Shown: positions 24,974 through 33,458 of the stretch, piece by piece
Layout of the letters: each line of letters opens with the position of its first letter
Numbering within the stretch: position 1 is the stretch's first letter
Assembly: GCF_003984625.1 (NCBI RefSeq)
Contig: NZ_RWKH01000005.1
Span: 62,001-126,000, forward strand
Reading direction: 5' to 3'
Length of the DNA stretch: 64,000 nt
From: Variovorax sp. DXTD-1
GTDB taxonomy: Bacteria > Pseudomonadota > Gammaproteobacteria > Burkholderiales > Burkholderiaceae_C
The notes under the pieces: model-generated
Seen by the model: only the letters and a program-made list of their open reading frames with translations
What the model was told of the DNA's origin: nothing
The model's database searches: none
Program-made: the position numbers and the translations under genes

Positions 24974-26524
24974 CTAAAGGCCGAGTTGCGCGAGCACGCC
25001 GGGGCTCGCTTGCACCGCGCTGCGGCGGTGATAGAAGTCCAGCGCGCGCAGTCCGCCGAGCTCGGCGCCGCCACCCGCGCGGCCGGGGCCGCCGTGCAGC
25101 GACATCGGCATCACGTTGCCATGGCCGGTGTGGGCCTGCGCCACCTCGGGCGTGATCACGTGCACGCGTCCGTGGCTGGGCGCGACGGCAACCGCGGCCT
25201 GCGCCAGCGCGGCGTCGTCGCTGCCGTAGAGCGACGTCACCAGCGAGCCCTGGCCGCGGTGCGCCAGCGCGATGCCGTGCGCAAGGTCGCGGTAGGGCAG
25301 CAGCGTGGCAACGGGTCCGAACACTTCCACGTCGTGCACGCGCTGCGCCGCGTCGGCATCGCGCGCGCCCAGCAGCACCGGGCCGATGCAGGCGGCCACC
25401 GAGGGCTCGGCGTCGATCAGCGGCGTGTTGCGGCCGTCATGCAGCACGGTGGTCTGCGCGGACAGCGCTACCAGGCCCTCGCTCACCGCATTCAGCTGCG
25501 CGCGGCTCACGAGCGAGCCCATGCGCACACTCTCGTTGCGCGGGTTGCCCACCGTCACGTTCTTGAGCTTGGCGCCGATGGCTTCTACCGCGGCGTCGTA
25601 CACCTCGGCCGGCACCAGAATGCGGCGGATGGCGGTGCACTTCTGGCCCGACTTCACCGTCATCTCGCGCACCACTTCGCGCACGAGCAGGTTGAAGGCC
25701 TCGCTGCCGGGCGCCTCGCCGGGCAGCAGCAGGGCGCTGTTGAGGCTGTCGGCCTCGATGTTCACGCGCACCGATCGCTCGGTGACGGCCGCGTGCGAGC
25801 GGATGACCGCCGCGGTTTCGGCCGAGCCGGTGATCGAAGCCACGTCGAAGGGCTGCAGCGCATCCATCAGGCCGGCCGAGCTGCCGCAGATGACGGAGAG
25901 CGCGCCCGCGGGCAGCACGCCCGCATCGACCACGTCTTTCACCATGCGCTGTGTGAGCCAGGCGGTGGCCGTGGCAGGTTTCACGATCACGGGCACGCCC
26001 GAGAGCAGCGCCGGCGCCGCCTTTTCCCACAGGCCCCACGAGGGAAAGTTGAACGCGTTGATGAACAGCGCCACGCCATGCGTCGGCACCTGCAGGTGCT
26101 GCGACATGAACACCGGCTCCTTGCCGAGCTTCGCCGCATCGCCGTCGCGCAGCGCACGCACGTCGCCGAGCGCATCGCCCCATTTGGCGTACTGGCCCAG
26201 CGTGAAGATCGCGCCATCGATGTCGACGGCCGAGTCGTTCTTCACCGTGCCGGAGTTCGCGGTCGCAATCTCGCAATAGGTATCGCGGTTGGCCTGCAGC
26301 ACCTTCACGATGGCAGCAAGCAGCCCCGCGCGCTGGCGGTAGGTGAGGGCGCGCAGTGCGCCGCCGCCCTGTTCGCGTGCAAAGGCAAAGGCCGCGGGCA
26401 GGTCGAGCCCGGTGGCGTCGACGCGCACGAGCTCGGTGCCCAGCACCGGATCGAAAAGAGGCGTGCCGGCGCCCGAACCGCTTTGCCAGCGGCCTGCGAC
26501 ATAGTTGGAAAGGAGCTCGGTCAT
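24974..26524 (-). CDS. boxD: 3,4-dehydroadipyl-CoA semialdehyde dehydrogenase BoxD
   Basis: 516 residues. Oxidises the semialdehyde released by BoxC to 3,4-dehydroadipyl-CoA, using NADP. An aldehyde dehydrogenase fold with FINAFNFPSWGLWEKAAP (Asn159), ITGSAETAAVIRSH, general base Glu257 in VNIEADSLNSA and the catalytic Cys296 in KSGQKCTAIRR. The ATG at 26524 overlaps the stop of the DUF4863 gene (ATGA); the frame is open further but only as a shadow of that gene, so a longer fusion protein is not supported. Confidence 0.95.
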   Translation of the reverse strand: MTELLSNYVAGRWQSGSGAGTPLFDPVLGTELVRVDATGLDLPAAFAFAREQGGGALRALTYRQRAGLLAAIVKVLQANRDTYCEIATANSGTVKNDSAVDIDGAIFTLGQYAKWGDALGDVRALRDGDAAKLGKEPVFMSQHLQVPTHGVALFINAFNFPSWGLWEKAAPALLSGVPVIVKPATATAWLTQRMVKDVVDAGVLPAGALSVICGSSAGLMDALQPFDVASITGSAETAAVIRSHAAVTERSVRVNIEADSLNSALLLPGEAPGSEAFNLLVREVVREMTVKSGQKCTAIRRILVPAEVYDAAVEAIGAKLKNVTVGNPRNESVRMGSLVSRAQLNAVSEGLVALSAQTTVLHDGRNTPLIDAEPSVAACIGPVLLGARDADAAQRVHDVEVFGPVATLLPYRDLAHGIALAHRGQGSLVTSLYGSDDAALAQAAVAVAPSHGRVHVITPEVAQAHTGHGNVMPMSLHGGPGRAGGGAELGGLRALDFYHRRSAVQASPGVLAQLGL

Positions 26525-26994
26525 TGGGTGAACTTGATCTGCCCTTCGGGCAAGAGATAGAGAACGAGCGCGCGGCCTTGCGCCACGGTCGGGCGGTGCG
26601 CGGTGCCGGGGCCGTAGACGCACCAGCCCGCGGGCCGGCCGTCGAAGGTGGCGCCGGCACTGCTTTCGAGCGGCATGATCAGGTCGATCTCGCCATTGGG
26701 ATGCGTGTGGTGCGGCCCCGCGATGTCCTGCATGTCGACCACGTCGACGGAGAAGCGGTGCAGTGCGTCTTCGGCCTTGAACACGCGGCCGTAGCGGATG
26801 CCGCCGCCCTCGCGCTCGCACAGCCAGCCTTCGGCCACGCCGCCGATGCAGGCCTGGCGCAGCTGCTCGAAAGTGGCGGTGCCCACGCCGTGCGTGGCGT
26901 TCAGCCACTGGTCGAGCTGTTCGTCGAGCGGCCGGCCGGCAATTTCGGCGGTCAGGCCGGCAATCAACTGGTGAAATGCTTCCTTGCTGGACAT
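26521..26994 (-). CDS. DUF4863 protein (4-hydroxylaminobenzoate lyase-like)
   Basis: 157 residues. The central block GPHHTHPNGEIDLIMPLE resembles a cupin metal site, with His95, His96, His98 and Glu102, and is followed by WCVYGPGTAHRPTVAQGRAL. The family includes the nickel- or iron-type lyases acting on 4-hydroxylaminobenzoate and is often found in box clusters, where no step has been assigned to it. It is the first gene of the leftward benzoate unit, and boxD starts within its last codons. A role in removing a toxic or dead-end benzoyl-CoA derivative is possible but not shown. Confidence 0.8.
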   Translation of the reverse strand: MSSKEAFHQLIAGLTAEIAGRPLDEQLDQWLNATHGVGTATFEQLRQACIGGVAEGWLCEREGGGIRYGRVFKAEDALHRFSVDVVDMQDIAGPHHTHPNGEIDLIMPLESSAGATFDGRPAGWCVYGPGTAHRPTVAQGRALVLYLLPEGQIKFTQ

Positions 26995-27057
26995 TGGCGG
27001 GCTTCCTTTTGGAGGCTGGCTGGCAGGGTGGCGCCACAGCGAACTTATGAACTACAT

Positions 27058-27139
27058 TGCAGGATCGTTGCGCGTGCAGTATCTTGCTTGTGGTCGAACG
27101 ATAAGCACCGAGTCAAAAGGTGTCAAGCAATATAGTGCA
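27058..27139. promoter_or_regulatory. TGCA sites in the promoter region before boxR / DUF4863
   Basis: TGCA occurs at 27058, 27075 and 27136 (and again at 27190, over the boxR start), inside the 198-base region between the divergent units. BzdR/BoxR-type repressors are known to bind direct TGCA repeats. The A/T-rich stretch TATAGTGCATATATGG around 27136 overlaps a likely -10 region. Confidence 0.5.
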
Positions 27140-27192
27140 TATATGGTGTTTACCCTGAGCGCGCACAATCCCGGCCAAGAACGAGGACTTGC

Positions 27193-28143
27193 ATGAACGA
27201 GCATGGAGACGCGGTGCTGTCCACCGCGCACGACGGCAATCACGCCGGCAACGCCGCCGCCGCACCGGCCGGGGAGGCCAGGAACCCATTGCTGGCGGCA
27301 TTGGGGGACCGCGTGCGCAACCTGCGAGCGCAGCGCGGCCTCACGCGCAAGGCGGTGGCCATTTCGGCCGGCGTGTCGGAGCGGCACCTGGCGAACCTCG
27401 AATACGGCATCGGCAATGCGTCGATCCTGGTGCTGCAGCAGGTGGCGGGCGCGCTGCATTGCTCGCTGGCCGAGCTCGTCGGCGACGTGACCACCAGCTC
27501 GCCCGAGTGGCTGCTGATTCGAGAACTGCTCGAGAACCGCAGCGAAACCGACCTGCGTCGGGTGCGCCTGGCGCTGGGCGAACTGCTGGGCACGGCCTCT
27601 GTCGATCCGGCGCGGCACCGCCGCATCGCGCTGGTGGGCCTGCGCGGTGCAGGCAAGTCCACGCTCGGGCAAATGCTGGCCGACGACCTGGAGCTGCCCT
27701 TCGTGGAACTGAGCCGCGAGATCGAGAAGCTTGCGGGCTGCAGTGTGCGCGAAATTCACGACCTGTACGGCACCAGCGCCTACCGCCGCTACGAACGCCG
27801 CGCGTTGGAAGAAACGATCCAGATCTACAGCGAAGTGGTCATTGCCACGCCGGGCGGCATCGTGTCCGACCCCGCCACCTTCAACGAGCTGCTCGCGCAC
27901 TGCACCACCGTGTGGCTGCAGGCCGCGCCCGAAGAGCACATGGGCCGCGTGGCCGCGCAGGGCGACACCCGCCCCATGGCCGCCAGCAAGGAGGCGATGG
28001 AAGACCTGCGGCGCATCCTGAACGGGCGCGCCGCCTTCTATTCGAAGGCCGATCTCTCGGTGGACACCAGCGGCAAGACGCTGGCGCAGAGCTTCCAGGC
28101 GCTGCGGGCCGCCGCGCGCCAGTCGATCGGCATCGGCGCCTGA
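27193..28143 (+). CDS. boxR: BoxR, benzoyl-CoA-responsive regulator (HTH plus shikimate kinase-like domain)
   Basis: 316 residues. Residues 35-97 form an Xre-type HTH ([36 protein letters not shown]), and residues from about 143 a shikimate-kinase-like domain with a P-loop GLRGAGKST at 149-157, ELSREIEKLAGCS and TPGGIVSDPATF. This two-part design defines BzdR/BoxR, which represses box genes and releases DNA on binding benzoyl-CoA. It is the first gene of the rightward box unit, divergent from DUF4863/boxD. The N-terminal 30 residues are low-complexity. TGCA arrays lie on both sides of it. Confidence 0.94.
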   Translation: MNEHGDAVLSTAHDGNHAGNAAAAPAGEARNPLLAALGDRVRNLRAQRGLTRKAVAISAGVSERHLANLEYGIGNASILVLQQVAGALHCSLAELVGDVTTSSPEWLLIRELLENRSETDLRRVRLALGELLGTASVDPARHRRIALVGLRGAGKSTLGQMLADDLELPFVELSREIEKLAGCSVREIHDLYGTSAYRRYERRALEETIQIYSEVVIATPGGIVSDPATFNELLAHCTTVWLQAAPEEHMGRVAAQGDTRPMAASKEAMEDLRRILNGRAAFYSKADLSVDTSGKTLAQSFQALRAAARQSIGIGA

Positions 28144-28192
28144 ACTGAAGTTTTGAAAAAAAGCGATTCAGGCATTGACTTGCCTATTCGCA

Positions 28193-28247
28193 TGCAGCAT
28201 GATGCATGTCATCGGAACCAGAAGATGCATTATTCTTCCGGTTTGCA
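28193..28247. promoter_or_regulatory. TGCA array upstream of boxC (probable BoxR operator)
   Basis: Four TGCA sites at 28193, 28203, 28226 and 28244 within 55 bases, just before boxC. The first two have the spacing TGCA-N6-TGCA, one helical turn apart. This density is far above chance and matches the kind of direct TGCA repeats described for BzdR/BoxR operators. It suggests that boxC has its own promoter between boxR and boxC. Confidence 0.65.
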
Positions 28248-28272
28248 TCTGGCCCCCACAGGAGACTTCCGT

Positions 28273-29949
28273 ATGACCGAATCCACGACCCTTCAGGCGC
28301 CTCCGCGCGTCGACTACCGCATCGAACCCGCGCAGTACAAGCACTGGAAGCTCAGCTTCGACGGCGCGGTGGCGCGCCTGGTGCTTGACATCGCGGAAGA
28401 CGGCGGTATTCGCCCCGGCTACAAGCTCAAGCTCAACAGCTACGACCTGGGCGTGGACATCGAGCTGAACGACGCGCTCAACCGCGTGCGCTTCGAGCAC
28501 CCTGAAGTGCGCAGCGTGATCGTCACCAGCGGCAAGGACCGCATCTTCTGTTCGGGCGCCAACATCTTCATGCTGGGCGTCTCGAGCCACGCCTGGAAGG
28601 TGAACTTCTGCAAGTTCACCAACGAGACGCGCAACGGCATCGAAGACTCGTCGAAGCATTCGGGCCTGAAGTTCATCGCGGCCGTGAACGGCGCCTGCGC
28701 CGGCGGCGGCTACGAGCTGGCGCTGGCCTGCGACGACATCCTGCTGGTGGACGACCGCTCCTCGGCCGTGTCGCTGCCTGAAGTGCCGCTGCTCGGCGTG
28801 CTGCCCGGCACCGGCGGCTTGACCCGCGTGACCGACAAGCGCCATGTACGCCATGACCTCGCCGACATCTTCTGCACCAGCGTCGAAGGCGTGCGCGGCC
28901 AGCGCGCGGTCGAGTGGCGGCTGGTCGACGCGGTCGCCAAGCCGGCGCAGTTTGCGGCTGCCGTGCAAGACCGCGCCGCGCAGCTCGCCGCCGGCAGCGA
29001 TCGCCCCGCGGGCGGCAAGGGCGTGGCGCTGACCCGCCTGGAGCGCGAGGAAACCGCCGACAGCCTGCGCTATTCGAACGTCGAGATCCAGATCGACCGC
29101 AGCAAGCGCACGGCCACCATCACCGTCAAGGCGCCCACCGGCACGCAGCCGGCCGGCGTTGCCGACATCGAGGCCGCAGGCGCCGCATGGTGGCCGCTGG
29201 CCGTGTGCCGCGAGTTGGACGACGCCATTCTTCACCTGCGCACCAACGAGCTCGACATCGGCACCTGGCTGCTCAAGACCGAAGGCGACGCAGAGGCCGT
29301 GCTCGCGTCGGACGCCGTGATGCTCGCCCACAAGGACCATTGGCTGGTGCGCGAAACCATCGGCGCGCTGCGCCGCACGCTGGCGCGCCTGGACGTGTCG
29401 TCGCGCAGCCTGTTCGCGCTGGTCGAGGCCGGCTCGTGCTTTGCCGGCACGCTGGCCGAGCTGGCCTTTGCGGCCGACCGCAGCTACATGCTCGCGCTGC
29501 CCGACGAGGCCGAGCGCGCGCCGAAGCTCGTGCTCAACGAATTCAACTTCGGCTTCTATCCGATGGTGAACGACCAGAGCCGCCTGCAACGCCGCTTCTA
29601 TGAAGAAGCCGCGCCGCTCGACGCAGCACGCGCCGCCGCCGGCAAGCCGCTCGACGCGGACGAAGCGCTGAAGCTCGGCCTGGTGACCGCCGCGCCCGAC
29701 GACATCGACTGGGACGACGAGATCCGCATTGCCGTCGAAGAGCGCGCCGCCATGTCGCCCGACGCGCTCACCGGCCTGGAAGCCAACCTGCGCTTTGCCA
29801 GCAAGGAGAACATGGCCACCCGCATCTTCGGCCGGCTCACCGCCTGGCAGAACTGGATCTTCAACCGCCCCAACGCCGTCGGCGAAAAAGGTGCGCTCAA
29901 GGTCTACGGCACCGGCGAGAAAGCCGGCTTCGACCTCAATCGTGTATGA
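28273..29949 (+). CDS. boxC: 2,3-epoxybenzoyl-CoA dihydrolase BoxC
   Basis: 558 residues. Opens the epoxide ring of 2,3-epoxybenzoyl-CoA with two waters, giving 3,4-dehydroadipyl-CoA semialdehyde and formate. It contains two crotonase-like halves: the first with VIVTSGKDRIFCSGANIFML and AVNGACAGGGYELALACDDI, the second from about residue 300 with SLFALVEAGSCFAGTLAELA and NFGFYPMVND. The ATG at 28273 follows AGGAG and the TGCA array. Length and composition match BoxC. It is followed by boxB, boxA and maoC. Confidence 0.96.
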   Translation: MTESTTLQAPPRVDYRIEPAQYKHWKLSFDGAVARLVLDIAEDGGIRPGYKLKLNSYDLGVDIELNDALNRVRFEHPEVRSVIVTSGKDRIFCSGANIFMLGVSSHAWKVNFCKFTNETRNGIEDSSKHSGLKFIAAVNGACAGGGYELALACDDILLVDDRSSAVSLPEVPLLGVLPGTGGLTRVTDKRHVRHDLADIFCTSVEGVRGQRAVEWRLVDAVAKPAQFAAAVQDRAAQLAAGSDRPAGGKGVALTRLEREETADSLRYSNVEIQIDRSKRTATITVKAPTGTQPAGVADIEAAGAAWWPLAVCRELDDAILHLRTNELDIGTWLLKTEGDAEAVLASDAVMLAHKDHWLVRETIGALRRTLARLDVSSRSLFALVEAGSCFAGTLAELAFAADRSYMLALPDEAERAPKLVLNEFNFGFYPMVNDQSRLQRRFYEEAAPLDAARAAAGKPLDADEALKLGLVTAAPDDIDWDDEIRIAVEERAAMSPDALTGLEANLRFASKENMATRIFGRLTAWQNWIFNRPNAVGEKGALKVYGTGEKAGFDLNRV

Positions 29950-30042
29950 CCCCCAGTCTTCGCGCACTTCGTGTCGCTTCGCCAACCCCCTTCCAGGGGG
30001 CAACGCCAGCGGCCCGGCAAAGCCGGTTCCGCGGCGTTCCCC
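29948..30042 (-). repeat. ACACGAAGTG-family repeat, copy 4 (reverse orientation)
   Basis: Between boxC and boxB. Read on the minus strand it gives CCGCGGAACCGGCTTTGCCG, a CCCCCTGGAAGGGGG hairpin, then ACACGAAGTG and a GGGGGTC end, matching copy 3 in its longer left part. It is the only reverse-oriented copy in the window. Confidence 0.7.
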
Positions 30043-30084
30043 GCACAGACATCTCTCCAGCAACCCATCGATAAAGGTTTCGCC

Positions 30085-31512
30085 ATGAGCACGATCAACT
30101 ACAGCGAGAAGATCCCCAACAACGTCAACCTCGGCGAGGACCGCACGCTGCAGCGTGCGCTCGAAGGCTGGCAGCCCAACTTCATCAACTGGTGGGACGA
30201 CGTGGGCCCCGAGGGGTCGACCAACCACGAGGTGTACCTGCGCACGGCCGTGAGCGTCGATCCGCAGGGCTGGGCGCAGTTCGGCCATGTGAAGATGCGT
30301 GACTACCGCTGGGGCATTTTTTTGAACCCGGGCGACGCCAACCGCGAGATCCACTTCGGCGACCACAAGGGCGAGAAGGCCTGGCAGGACGTGCCGGGCG
30401 AACACCGGGCCAACCTGCGCCGCATCATCGTGACGCAGGGCGACACCGAGCCCGCATCGGTCGAGCAGCAGCGCCACCTGGGCCTCACCGCGCCGAGCAT
30501 GTACGACCTGCGCAACCTGTTCCAGATCAACGTGGAAGAAGGCCGCCACCTGTGGGCGATGGTCTACCTGCTGCACAAGCACTTCGGCCGCGACGGCCGC
30601 GAAGAAGCCGAGGCACTGTTGCAGCGCACCTCGGGCGACGAGAACAACCCGCGCATCCTGGGTGCCTTCAACGAGCGCACGCCAGACTGGCTCGCGTTCT
30701 TCATGTTCACCTACTTCACCGACCGCGACGGCAAGTTCCAGCTCTCGGCGCTGGCTGAAAGCGCGTTCGATCCGCTGGCGCGCACCACCAAGTTCATGCT
30801 GACCGAAGAAGCGCACCACATGTTCGTGGGCGAGAGCGGCGTCTCGCGCGTTCTGGCGCGCACCGCGCAGGTCATGAACGAGCTGAAGACCGACGACGCG
30901 CAGAAGGTGCGCGCCGCGGGCGCCATCGACCTGGGCACCATCCAGCGCTACCTGAACTTCCACTACAGCGTGACGATCGACCTGTTCGGTGCCGACCAGT
31001 CGAGCAACGCCGCCATCTTCTACAGCTCGGGCCTGAAGGGCCGCTACGAAGAAGGCAAGCGAGGCGACGACCACGTCCTCAAGGGCCAGACCTACAAGGT
31101 GCTCGAGGTCAAGGACGGCCAGCTCGTCGAGAAGGACGTGCCGATGCTCAACGCGCTCAACGAAGTGCTGCGCGACGACTTCATCAAGGACTCGGTGGCC
31201 GGCGTCGGCCGCTGGAACAAGGTGCTCGAGAAGGCCGGCATTCCCACCCGCCTGGTGGTGCCGCACAAGGCCTTCAACCGCCAGATCGGCGCGCTCGCCG
31301 GCATCAAGATGTCGCCCGAAGGCCGCGTGGTGAACGAGGTCGAATGGGCCGCGAAGAAGAACGAATGGCTGCCCAGCACCGAAGACTTTGCTTTCGTGGC
31401 ATCGTTGATGGGCCGCGTGGTCGAGCCGGGCAAATTTGCCGGCTGGATCTCGCCGCCGGTGATGGGTATCAACCGCCAGCCGGTGGATTTCGAATACGTG
31501 CGTTTCGGCTGA
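30085..31512 (+). CDS. boxB: benzoyl-CoA 2,3-epoxidase, oxygenase subunit BoxB
   Basis: 475 residues. Diiron oxygenase that epoxidises benzoyl-CoA with electrons from BoxA. The two ExxH iron motifs are present: VEEGRHLW (Glu152, His155) and TEEAHHMFVGE (Glu242, His245), with further Glu/Asp in the four-helix core. KVLEKAGIPTRLVVPHKAFN and GYVRFG-type C-terminal stretches also match BoxB. The ATG at 30085 follows GATAAAGG. The gene lies between boxC and boxA with intergenic repeats on either side. Confidence 0.96.
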   Translation: MSTINYSEKIPNNVNLGEDRTLQRALEGWQPNFINWWDDVGPEGSTNHEVYLRTAVSVDPQGWAQFGHVKMRDYRWGIFLNPGDANREIHFGDHKGEKAWQDVPGEHRANLRRIIVTQGDTEPASVEQQRHLGLTAPSMYDLRNLFQINVEEGRHLWAMVYLLHKHFGRDGREEAEALLQRTSGDENNPRILGAFNERTPDWLAFFMFTYFTDRDGKFQLSALAESAFDPLARTTKFMLTEEAHHMFVGESGVSRVLARTAQVMNELKTDDAQKVRAAGAIDLGTIQRYLNFHYSVTIDLFGADQSSNAAIFYSSGLKGRYEEGKRGDDHVLKGQTYKVLEVKDGQLVEKDVPMLNALNEVLRDDFIKDSVAGVGRWNKVLEKAGIPTRLVVPHKAFNRQIGALAGIKMSPEGRVVNEVEWAAKKNEWLPSTEDFAFVASLMGRVVEPGKFAGWISPPVMGINRQPVDFEYVRFG

Positions 31513-31521
31513 TTGGGTATT

Positions 31522-31626
31522 ACTCCCTCTCCCCGCGGGGAGAGGGCAGGGGTGAGGGTAGGCGGCGTCCCCACGACAAGCTGCTGCCCCCTCACCCTGA
31601 CCCTCTCCCCAAGGGGCGAGGGAAAG
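31522..31626. repeat. CCCTCTCCCC-type paired palindrome, copy 3
   Basis: Between boxB and boxA: CCCTCTCCCC-GCGG-GGAGAGGGCAGGGGTGAGGG shown as blocks on the left, and CCCTCACCCTGACCCTCTCC with AAGGGGCGAGGG on the right, about 30 bases apart. It is the best-preserved of the three copies and ends some 10 bases before the boxA start, so its hairpin lies near the boxA ribosome-binding site. Confidence 0.75.
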
Positions 31627-31636
31627 GAGAAACAAC

Positions 31637-32926
31637 ATGGATACGGCCGTTGAAGCCGGGGTCATCAAGCAGCACCTGATCGACCCCGAGATATGCATCC
31701 GCTGCAATACCTGCGAGGCCACCTGCCCCGTCAACGCGATCACGCACGACGACAACAACTATGTCGTTCGCGCCGACATCTGCAATGGCTGCATGGCCTG
31801 CATCTCGCCGTGCCCCACGGGTTCGATCGACAACTGGCGCACCATGCCCGTGGTGCGCGCGTACTCCATCGAGGAGCAGTTCACCTGGGAATCGCTGCCT
31901 GCGGAACTCTCGCCAGAAGAACTCGAAGCCGCGGGCGTTGCGGCCGGCAGCGGCGATGAAACCGAGGCGGCCGCTGCGCCCGCGCCGGCGCAAGCGCAAG
32001 CCACCGCCGAAGCCGTTGAGCCCGTCTTCAATTCCGCCCAGTACGGCGCCACCGTGCCGCCCTGGTCGGCCGCGCACGCCTACACCAATCTCTTTCCGCC
32101 GAAGTCTCCGACAACGGCCACCGTGGTCGGCAACTTCAACTGCACCGAAGCGGGCTTCGACAGCGAGACGCATCACATCGTGCTCGACTTCGGCGTGGTG
32201 CCGTTCCCGGTACTCGAGGGCCAGTCGATCGGCATCGTTCCGCCCGGTGTCGATGCCATCGGCAAACGCCACCATGCGCGCCAGTACTCCGTGGCCAGCC
32301 CGCGCAACGGCGAGCGGCCTGGCTACAACAACGTGTCGCTCACCGTGAAGCGCGTGACCGAAGACCACCAGGGCGAACCGGTGCGCGGCGTGTGCTCCAA
32401 CTATGTGTGCGACCTGAAGGTGGGCGACACAGTGCAGGTGGTCGGACCCTTCGGCGCTTCGTTCCTCATGCCGAACCATCCCAAGTCGCACATCGTGATG
32501 ATCTGCACCGGCACCGGCAGCGCGCCCATGCGCGCCATGACCGAATGGCGCCGCCGCCTGCGCAAGAGCGGCAAGTTCGAAGGCGGCAAGCTCATGCTGT
32601 TCTTCGGCGCGCGCACCCAGCAGGAGCTGCCGTACTTCGGTCCGCTGCAGTCGCTGCCCAAGGACTTCATCGACATCAACCTTGCGTTCTCGCGCACGCC
32701 GGGCCAGCCCAAGCGCTATGTGCAAGACCTGATGCGCGAGCGCGCCGCCGACCTGGCCGCGCTGCTGAAAGACGGCGCAAGCCATTTCTACGTGTGTGGG
32801 CTCAAGAGCATGGAGGAGGGCGTAGTGCTCGCATTGCGCGACGTGGCGAAGGAAGCGGGCCTGGACTGGGACACCGTGGGTGCCGCACTGAAGCGCGAAG
32901 GCCGGCTGCACCTGGAGACGTATTAA
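31637..32926 (+). CDS. boxA: benzoyl-CoA 2,3-epoxidase, reductase subunit BoxA
   Basis: 429 residues. Carries electrons from NADPH to BoxB. The N-terminus has two [4Fe-4S] ferredoxin motifs, Cys20-23-26-30 ([12 protein letters not shown]) and Cys49-52-55-59 ([12 protein letters not shown]). A variable Ala/Pro-rich linker follows (about 105-130), then a ferredoxin-NADP reductase domain with [14 protein letters not shown] for [13 protein letters not shown] for the NADP site and a C-terminal Tyr. GGAG precedes the ATG. It is followed by a MaoC gene 10 bases away. Confidence 0.96.
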   Translation: MDTAVEAGVIKQHLIDPEICIRCNTCEATCPVNAITHDDNNYVVRADICNGCMACISPCPTGSIDNWRTMPVVRAYSIEEQFTWESLPAELSPEELEAAGVAAGSGDETEAAAAPAPAQAQATAEAVEPVFNSAQYGATVPPWSAAHAYTNLFPPKSPTTATVVGNFNCTEAGFDSETHHIVLDFGVVPFPVLEGQSIGIVPPGVDAIGKRHHARQYSVASPRNGERPGYNNVSLTVKRVTEDHQGEPVRGVCSNYVCDLKVGDTVQVVGPFGASFLMPNHPKSHIVMICTGTGSAPMRAMTEWRRRLRKSGKFEGGKLMLFFGARTQQELPYFGPLQSLPKDFIDINLAFSRTPGQPKRYVQDLMRERAADLAALLKDGASHFYVCGLKSMEEGVVLALRDVAKEAGLDWDTVGAALKREGRLHLETY

Positions 32927-32936
32927 GCTGCGGCGG

Positions 32937-33380
32937 ATGAAGTTCGCCGACTTCCATGCGGGGCAGGTCATCGAGGCCGGGCCTTACGTTGTTTCCGAGG
33001 TGGAGTTGGTCGGGTTTGCGCAAGCGTACGACCCGCAGTGGTTCCACACCGATGCAAAGGCCGCGGCCGGCAGCGCCTTTGGCGGGCTCATCGCGAGCGG
33101 ATGGCACACCTGCTCCATCGCGATGCGCCTCGTGGTCGATGCCGCGCTCGCGGGCTCCGAGTCGTTCGCGTCGCCGGGGCTCGAGCATGTGCGCTGGCCC
33201 CATCCCGTGCGGCCCGGCGATGCCTTGCGGCTCGTGGCCGACGTGATCGAGGTGCGGCGCTCGGAGAAGCGGCCCACGCTGGGCATCATGCGCTGGCGCT
33301 GGCGGCTCTTCAACCAGCGCGAGCTGATGGTGCTCGACGTCGAAGTCACGAGCCTATTCAGGCTTGAAGCGACCGGCTGA
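32937..33380 (+). CDS. MaoC-family enoyl-CoA hydratase
   Basis: 147 residues, a single-hotdog (R)-enoyl-CoA hydratase. The catalytic motif is in YDPQWFHTDAKAAAGSAFGG, with the Asp and His pair, followed by LIASGWHT. In this position, directly behind boxA, it probably hydrates 3,4-dehydroadipyl-CoA or an isomer in the following beta-oxidation-like steps, a role not fixed in the literature as far as I know. The hairpin at 33394-33425 ends the unit. Confidence 0.85.
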   Translation: MKFADFHAGQVIEAGPYVVSEVELVGFAQAYDPQWFHTDAKAAAGSAFGGLIASGWHTCSIAMRLVVDAALAGSESFASPGLEHVRWPHPVRPGDALRLVADVIEVRRSEKRPTLGIMRWRWRLFNQRELMVLDVEVTSLFRLEATG

Positions 33381-33393
33381 CGCTCCATGAAGA

Positions 33394-33425
33394 AAAGCCC
33401 GCAACGCCTGGGCGCTGCGGGCTTT
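33394..33425. terminator. hairpin terminator after the box operon
   Basis: AAAGCCCGCA, a 12-base loop, then TGCGGGCTTT: a perfect 10-base stem with A and T runs on both sides. It is 13 bases behind the maoC stop and 33 bases from the convergent gene's stop, so it can serve both. Confidence 0.8.
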
Positions 33426-33458
33426 CTGGCCGCTAGCGGCCTTCGAGTGCGAAGCGGG

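Noticed and set aside
24974-27037. A possible 687-residue fusion of a DUF4863 region with BoxD
   Set aside because: The frame upstream of 26524 reads the DUF4863 gene in the wrong frame. The real DUF4863 protein is in another frame and overlaps the boxD start by 4 bases, so these are two coupled genes.
28168-31758. A 1196-codon open frame on the minus strand across boxC and boxB
   Set aside because: It runs antisense to two firmly identified genes, has a His/Val/Arg-rich, alanine-heavy composition typical of a high-GC shadow frame, and shows no domain.
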